Shown in pieces: positions 5,199 to 9,414 of a DNA stretch of 9,414 bases. This DNA comes from Bacteroidota bacterium. GTDB lineage: Bacteria; Bacteroidota; Bacteroidia; Chitinophagales; Chitinophagaceae. The position numbers and the translations under genes are program-made. The stretch covers positions 1 through 9,414 of the forward strand of contig JAGWTX010000054.1 in assembly GCA_028875955.1 (NCBI GenBank), given 5' to 3'. How positions within the stretch are numbered: position 1 is the stretch's first letter; each line of letters opens with the position of its first letter. The notes below the pieces were generated by a model. That model saw nothing but the letters and a program-made list of their open reading frames with translations. It did not search any database and was not told the origin of the DNA.

Positions 5199-8048
5199 CT
5201 ACACATACTTCCCCGTATAACTCTCCTTGACCTTCCTGATACCTGCCGGCTCACCTGCATATACCAGGTTTCCACCGGCATCACCCGCTTCAGGACCGAG
5301 GTCAATGATCCAGTCTGCTGATTTTATCACATCGGTATTGTGTTCGATAACCAAGAGGGAATGTCCCTGATCGATCAGGGCATGAAAAGAAGTCAATAAT
5401 TTTTTGATGTCATGAAAATGCAAACCGGTGGTAGGTTCATCAAAAACAAACAGCACTTTGCCCAGGCTCCTGCCCTTGCCCAGGAAACTGGCCAGTTTTA
5501 CACGCTGCGCTTCACCGCCACTGAGGGTATCACTGCTTTGACCGAGTTTGACATATCCGAGACCCACATCCTGCAAGGGTTGTATCGCCGTGCGGATGGA
5601 TTTTTCATCTGCAAAAAAAGCGATGGCTTCATCCACGCTCATTTCGAGTACATCAAAAACTGATTTGCCCTGATAGGTGACTTCCAATACCTCGTCCTTA
5701 AATCTTTTGCCGCCACAGGATTCACAAGTCAGGTGCACGTCTGCCAGGAATTGCATTTCCACCACCTGTTCCCCTTCGCCTTTACAGGTATCGCAACGTC
5801 CGCCATCCACATTGAAAGAGAAATGTTTCGGCTGGAACCCGCGGGTACGGGACAGGGGTTGTTGTGCAAACAGCTCCCTGATAGGATCATAGGCTTTGAT
5901 ATAGGTAATCGGGTTACTCCGGGAGGATTTTCCGATCGGGTTCTGATCCACCATTTCCACCTGTGTGATGTCATCCACATCCCCGCTGATCTTTTTGTGC
6001 AGACCTACTTTTTCTGAAAACTCCCCTTTCAACTTCCTGAGTGCCGGTACCAGCACCTGTTTGACCAATGTGGTTTTTCCGCTTCCACTTACCCCGCTTA
6101 CCACACAAAGTGTGTTCAGGGGAAAACTCACCGTAATATCTTTCAGGTTATTCTGACTTGCCTTTTCAACCGTTATGCTTCTGGTCCATTTCCGGATTTT
6201 TTTGGGCGGATCGATACGCAATTCACCGGTCAGATATTTTCCGGTCAGACTCTCCTTATCCGCAATGATCTCATCATAATTGCCGGCTGCCACCACTTCA
6301 CCACCCAGGTGCGAAGCCAGCGGCCCCATGTCGATGATATAATCCGCTTCGCGCATCATCATTTCATCATGTTCAACCACTACTACCGTATTACCCAAAT
6401 CGCGCAATGATTTCAGCACACGGATCAGCCTTTCGGTATCTCTTGCGTGCAAACCGATGGAAGGTTCATCCAGTATGTAGAGTGAATTGGTCAGGTTACT
6501 GCCCAGGCTTCTGGTAAGCTGGATCCGCTGACTTTCCCCGCCACTCAGTGAATTGGCCAGCCGGTTCAGAGTCAGATAACCCAAACCCACTTCCATCAGG
6601 GTATGGATCCGCTGATGCAATTCAATCAGGATTCTTTTGGTTACCTGTTTTTCATGTTCGGTCAATACGAGTTGATCAAACCAGGTTTGCAGATCCTTCA
6701 CCTGCCATTCGCACAACTCGCCAATATGTCTCCCGCCGACTTTTACATACAGGGCTTCTTTTCTTAACCGGTATCCCTTGCAATCCGGGCAGTTGGTTCT
6801 GCCACGGTAACGGCTCAGGAGAACCCGGTACTGCACTTTGTATAAATTCTGTTCTACCTCCCTGAAAAATTCATCAATGCCCTGCACAACCCCCTCCCCC
6901 TTCCATAACTGTTCGTATTGGGTTTTGGTCAGTTCACTGATGGGTTTGTGTATGGGGAAATTAAATTTGCCTGCATTCTTTACAAACTGTTCGCGCCACC
7001 AGCCCAATTTCTCACCCTTCCAGGGTGCAACCGCGCCTTCATATACACTGAGTTGTTTATTCGGAATCACCAGATCGGCATCGATACCCAAGACCTGGCT
7101 AAAGCCTTCACAGGTAGGACAGGCACCATAGGGATTATTGAATGAAAACAGATTGGGAACGGGTTCTTCAAACTGAATGCCGTCCAATTCAAAACGGTTG
7201 CTGAAATGAAGGATCTCACGGTTGTTGATTTCCAGGTATAATTCTCCCTCTCCTTCAGAAAATGCGGTTGAGACAGAATCGGATAAACGATGTAAATCAT
7301 CTTCATCCATTTCTTTGGTAACGATCCTGTCTATCAGAACAAAGCCGGAAGCCGATGCATCCTTGCCAAACTGTTTCCCGAGTTCCTTATCCGTGCGTTC
7401 CAGGAGTTCTTCGATGCGAATGATTTCTCCGGCATCTGTTTCTTTTTTGCCGGCCGATCTCAGGTACATACGCGTGAAACCCTTTTGGAGCAGGATGTTC
7501 AGCTCTTCCCGGGTTTCCCTTTTGGCATGTTGTTTAAAGGAAACGATGATCACAACTTTGCTGCCGGCAGGTAATTGCTGAATGGCCTGTAACACATCTG
7601 CCACATCCTCTTTTTTCACTTCCTTACCACTGACCGGTGAGATGGTTCTGCCCGCACGGGCAAACAACAAACGCAGGTAATCATAAATCTCGGTCATACT
7701 TCCCACCGTACTACGGGGTGTGCGTGTGATCACTTTCTGTTCAATGGCTATGGCCGGGCAAAGTCCCTTGATATAGTTAACATCGGGTTTTGTCATCCTT
7801 GCCATAAACTGGCGGGCGTAGGCACTCAGGCTTTCAGCATATCTTCTCTGCCCTTCGGCAAACAAAGTGTCAATGGTCAGTGAGGATTTGCCACTGCCCG
7901 AAACACCGGTCACAACGATCAATTTGTTTCTGGGGAAACTGACGGTTACGTTTTTCAGGTTATGCACCCTGGCGCCTTTTACCAGGATCTGATCGCTATT
8001 TTCTGAAATGATTGTTGACTTGGGAGAGGACTTTGTTTTTGTTGCCAT
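5199..8048 (-). CDS. uvrA: Excinuclease ABC subunit A
   Basis: Damage-recognition ATPase of nucleotide excision repair; dimeric UvrA scans DNA and loads UvrB. The 949 residues compare with 940 in E. coli. Two ABC modules are present: Walker A GVSGSGKS (48-55, K54) with signature LSGGESQR (501-508) and Walker B region LDEPSIGLH (526-534); then GVSGSGKT (652-659) with LSGGEAQR (842-849) and FDEPTTGLH (869-877). The region between the first Walker A and signature carries the UvrB-binding domain (about 140-245), which argues against a UvrA2-type paralog. CxxC pairs occur at 310/313, 420/423, 752/755 and 775/778; the last two form the C-terminal zinc module with GEGEQVVEMQFLADV between them. The first pair of the N-terminal zinc module is absent: S283 and F286 sit where the cysteines would be. 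There is a short Lys/Ser-rich N-terminal extension of about 17 residues. Only ATG 8048 is available as a start. The gene is divergent from the sigma factor; no LexA-like box is recognised. Confidence 0.97.
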   Translation of the reverse strand: MATKTKSSPKSTIISENSDQILVKGARVHNLKNVTVSFPRNKLIVVTGVSGSGKSSLTIDTLFAEGQRRYAESLSAYARQFMARMTKPDVNYIKGLCPAIAIEQKVITRTPRSTVGSMTEIYDYLRLLFARAGRTISPVSGKEVKKEDVADVLQAIQQLPAGSKVVIIVSFKQHAKRETREELNILLQKGFTRMYLRSAGKKETDAGEIIRIEELLERTDKELGKQFGKDASASGFVLIDRIVTKEMDEDDLHRLSDSVSTAFSEGEGELYLEINNREILHFSNRFELDGIQFEEPVPNLFSFNNPYGACPTCEGFSQVLGIDADLVIPNKQLSVYEGAVAPWKGEKLGWWREQFVKNAGKFNFPIHKPISELTKTQYEQLWKGEGVVQGIDEFFREVEQNLYKVQYRVLLSRYRGRTNCPDCKGYRLRKEALYVKVGGRHIGELCEWQVKDLQTWFDQLVLTEHEKQVTKRILIELHQRIHTLMEVGLGYLTLNRLANSLSGGESQRIQLTRSLGSNLTNSLYILDEPSIGLHARDTERLIRVLKSLRDLGNTVVVVEHDEMMMREADYIIDMGPLASHLGGEVVAAGNYDEIIADKESLTGKYLTGELRIDPPKKIRKWTRSITVEKASQNNLKDITVSFPLNTLCVVSGVSGSGKTTLVKQVLVPALRKLKGEFSEKVGLHKKISGDVDDITQVEMVDQNPIGKSSRSNPITYIKAYDPIRELFAQQPLSRTRGFQPKHFSFNVDGGRCDTCKGEGEQVVEMQFLADVHLTCESCGGKRFKDEVLEVTYQGKSVFDVLEMSVDEAIAFFADEKSIRTAIQPLQDVGLGYVKLGQSSDTLSGGEAQRVKLASFLGKGRSLGKVLFVFDEPTTGLHFHDIKKLLTSFHALIDQGHSLLVIEHNTDVIKSADWIIDLGPEAGDAGGNLVYAGEPAGIRKVKESYTGKYV

Positions 8049-8109
8049 ACTGTATACAAAATAAACACTTAATTGGCGGTTATGTTTAGATTCCGGGAAG
8101 ATCTGCCTT

Positions 8110-8128
8110 CATCCGGATAAACCGGATG
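8110..8128. repeat. 7-bp perfect inverted repeat in the uvrA/sigma divergent region
   Basis: CATCCGG (8110-8116) and CCGGATG (8122-8128) surround ATAAA. It lies about 60 bases upstream of uvrA and 190 upstream of the sigma gene. It could be an operator or a hairpin in the uvrA leader. The rest of the 271-base gap is AT-rich, and I find no clear -33/-7 promoter for either gene; only a near-match TTATTTTG on the minus strand (8057-8064), very close to the uvrA ATG. Confidence 0.5.
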
Positions 8129-8319
8129 GAAAAGGATGCTGGATAGGATATGAAAATGTGTATAACCCAGACCCCCTGAAACATTCTTTTCCACAATACT
8201 TTTCAGATATAAAAAGATGTATAATTTGTCATTGAAAGTTAATGAGTTAGTAAGGAACCTTTCCATAAAATGTTTAACAGAGTGGCCATTCTGCTGCACT
8301 GTATTGTAAACTAGGTGTT

Positions 8320-8901
8320 ATGAGAGTATTAGAACAGGCATCTGACACGGATTTGATACGGGCATTCCAGGACGGCGATACCGCCGCCTTTGAAACCCTT
8401 ATCTACCGGTATAAGGATAAGATCTACTCTTCCATCTTATTTTTTGTGAAAGACAATTACCTGGCTGAAGACCTGTTTCAGGACGTTTTTATCAAGATCA
8501 TTGACACCCTTCAAAACAAACGATATACCGAGGAAGGAAAATTCCTGCCCTGGGCCTTACGCATCGCACACAATTTGTGCGTGGATTATTTCCGGAAAGT
8601 CAAACGCACACCTGCCATACGCACCAGCGACAACAAAGATATTTTTGAAGTGCTGCAGATTTCTGAAGAAGGGGCAGACAGCAAGATCATGCAGGGTCAG
8701 AGTCATGAAAGGGTGAGAAAAATGCTGGACCGCTTACCCGAGGAACAACGTGAAATCATTGTACTACGCCATTTTGCCAATATGAGTTTTAAAGAGATTG
8801 CTTTGATCACCAATTGCAGTATCAATACTGCTTTGGGCCGGATGAGGTATGGTTTGATCAATCTGCGGAAGATGATGCTGGACAAACAGATTGCCTTGTA
8901 G
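8320..8901 (+). CDS. RNA polymerase sigma-70 factor, ECF (RpoE-like)
   Basis: A 193-residue extracytoplasmic-function sigma factor that directs RNA polymerase to a specific promoter set. Region 2 spans about residues 10-95: SDTDLIRAFQDGD, then the core-binding helix AEDLFQDVFIKI (49-60) and the -10 recognition stretch GKFLPWALRIAHNLCVDYFR (73-92). Region 4 spans about 134-186: LPEEQREIIVLRHFANMSF (139-157), the helix-turn-helix FKEIALITNCSINTALGRMR, then YGLINLRK. The SINTALGRMRYGLINLRK end is a form I associate with a widely conserved Bacteroidota ECF factor. ATG at 8320 gives the normal short lead into region 2. No anti-sigma gene lies next to it: the downstream neighbour is convergent and unrelated, so control by a membrane anti-sigma factor is not supported here. 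Its target genes cannot be read from the window. Confidence 0.93.
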   Translation: MRVLEQASDTDLIRAFQDGDTAAFETLIYRYKDKIYSSILFFVKDNYLAEDLFQDVFIKIIDTLQNKRYTEEGKFLPWALRIAHNLCVDYFRKVKRTPAIRTSDNKDIFEVLQISEEGADSKIMQGQSHERVRKMLDRLPEEQREIIVLRHFANMSFKEIALITNCSINTALGRMRYGLINLRKMMLDKQIAL

Positions 8902-8937
8902 GCGCAGGTCGATTTCCAAGATCAATGAAAAAATCAA

Positions 8938-8963
8938 GAGCCCCTGTTTACGAACAGGGGCTC
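8938..8963. terminator. Bidirectional intrinsic terminator
   Basis: A perfect 11-bp GC-rich stem, GAGCCCCTGTT with AACAGGGGCTC around TACG, lies between two convergent genes, 36 bases past the sigma stop and 29 bases past the DsbD-like stop. On the plus strand it is followed by ACTTTTG. On the minus strand it is followed by TTGATTTTTTC, the better U tract. It should therefore serve both genes, and best the minus-strand one. Confidence 0.9.
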
Positions 8964-8992
8964 ACTTTTGTAAGTTTCCTTATGGATATTTT

Positions 8993-9414
8993 TTATTTTT
9001 CGCTCCTGTCAAATCCATCCTTACCACATTCCAACCATTTCAGGTATTCCTGCGGATTTGCAGTATAACCCACCGGATGACTCATGAGTACTTCCTTTGT
9101 ATTCAGTACCGCATACAGCGGCTGGGTTGTCTGGTTAAAATTCTCCGCTTCAAAAGTGGCCCATTTATCCCCTTTTGTGATAATGTCTTTGCCATCACCC
9201 GACCTGGTTTTATAATTCAGGATTCGTTGGTCTGCTGCCAGCTTTTCCCGGTCATCCACATATAGCGATACCAGGATATAATTTTCGCTGATGAACTTAT
9301 AAACCGCGGGATCGGTCCATACATTTTCCTCCATTTTGCGGCAATTCACACAGGCCCAACCGGTAAAATCCAGCAACAGGGGTTTGTGCTGTTCCTTTGC
9401 CAACTGAAGCGCCT
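8993..9414 (-). CDS. DsbD-like thiol:disulfide interchange protein, C-terminal thioredoxin domain (5' truncated)
   Basis: The frame is open to the window edge, so only the 3' part is seen, about 140 residues. It reads ...ALQLAKEQHKPLLLDFTGWACVNCRKME, the thioredoxin-fold gamma domain of DsbD/ScsB-like proteins. The redox-active CVNC pair is encoded at 9341-9352, within the family's DFTGWxCVNCRKME block. Next come LVSLYVDDREKL and QPLYAVLNTKEV with the cis-Pro after Gln, and HPVGYTANPQEYLKWLECG. In the whole protein, an N-terminal domain and a CcdA-like membrane part would pass electrons from cytoplasmic thioredoxin to periplasmic disulfides; that part is outside the window and inferred. A TTG at 9403 would be an internal codon, not a start, because conserved sequence continues upstream of it. 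It ends at TAA, 29 bases before the shared terminator. Confidence 0.9.
   Translation of the reverse strand, partial: ALQLAKEQHKPLLLDFTGWACVNCRKMEENVWTDPAVYKFISENYILVSLYVDDREKLAADQRILNYKTRSGDGKDIITKGDKWATFEAENFNQTTQPLYAVLNTKEVLMSHPVGYTANPQEYLKWLECGKDGFDRSEK

Noticed and set aside
5199..8048. UvrA2-type paralog or ABC transporter instead of UvrA
   Set aside because: The UvrB-binding region is present, both ABC modules have UvrA-specific signatures, and the C-terminal zinc module is intact.
8069..8299. 76-codon minus-strand open frame in the uvrA/sigma gap
   Set aside because: It covers the AT-rich divergent promoter region, has no family resemblance and no clear start context, and would fill the space both genes need for promoters.
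1..9414. Novel multi-gene system such as defence, biosynthesis or toxin-antitoxin
   Set aside because: All long coding regions belong to familiar families with ordinary layout, the genes alternate in strand, and no conserved unknown cluster, nuclease or toxin-like pair is visible. The DUF4293 protein is the only gene of unknown function.

Overview
The window reads as ordinary chromosome from a member of the Bacteroidota, most likely the Chitinophagaceae or a close relative. This rests on protein flavour (the SHMT, the UvrA, a DUF4293 membrane protein, and a DsbD-type protein with a CVNC thioredoxin site), on A-rich start regions without Shine-Dalgarno sequences, and on a TAnnTTTG-type -7 box in front of glyA. 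The genus is inference. Base composition and codon use look even throughout, and I see no phage, transposase, CRISPR array, tRNA or rRNA.

Layout. 2-724 (+): 3' part of a YdfG-like short-chain dehydrogenase whose start lies before the window. 725-881: convergent intergenic gap with a hairpin, a short tandem repeat and one copy of a 40-bp palindromic repeat. 882-1838 (-): FMN-dependent nitronate monooxygenase/FabK-like oxidoreductase. 1839-2130: intergenic, holding a large imperfect palindrome. 2131-3123 (-): sugar-phosphate nucleotidyltransferase with a left-handed beta-helix tail. 3124-3349: divergent promoter region. 3350-4630 (+): glyA. 4631-4755: second copy of the 40-bp repeat and a 9-bp inverted repeat. 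4756-5178 (+): DUF4293 four-helix membrane protein starting at GTG. 5199-8048 (-): uvrA. 8049-8319: divergent intergenic region with a hairpin. 8320-8901 (+): ECF sigma factor. 8938-8963: strong bidirectional terminator. 8993-9414 (-): C-terminal thioredoxin domain of a DsbD-like thiol:disulfide interchange protein, 5' end outside the window.

The genes do not form one pathway. They are mostly single transcription units in alternating orientation: one-carbon metabolism (glyA), nucleotide excision repair (uvrA), cell-surface sugar activation (nucleotidyltransferase), envelope redox (DsbD-like) and transcription control (sigma factor). I find no evidence for a new multi-gene system. The least explained material is intergenic: an exact 40-bp repeat present twice in opposite orientation, each copy directly after the 3' end of a gene and in that gene's sense direction, plus a separate ~125-bp imperfect palindrome.
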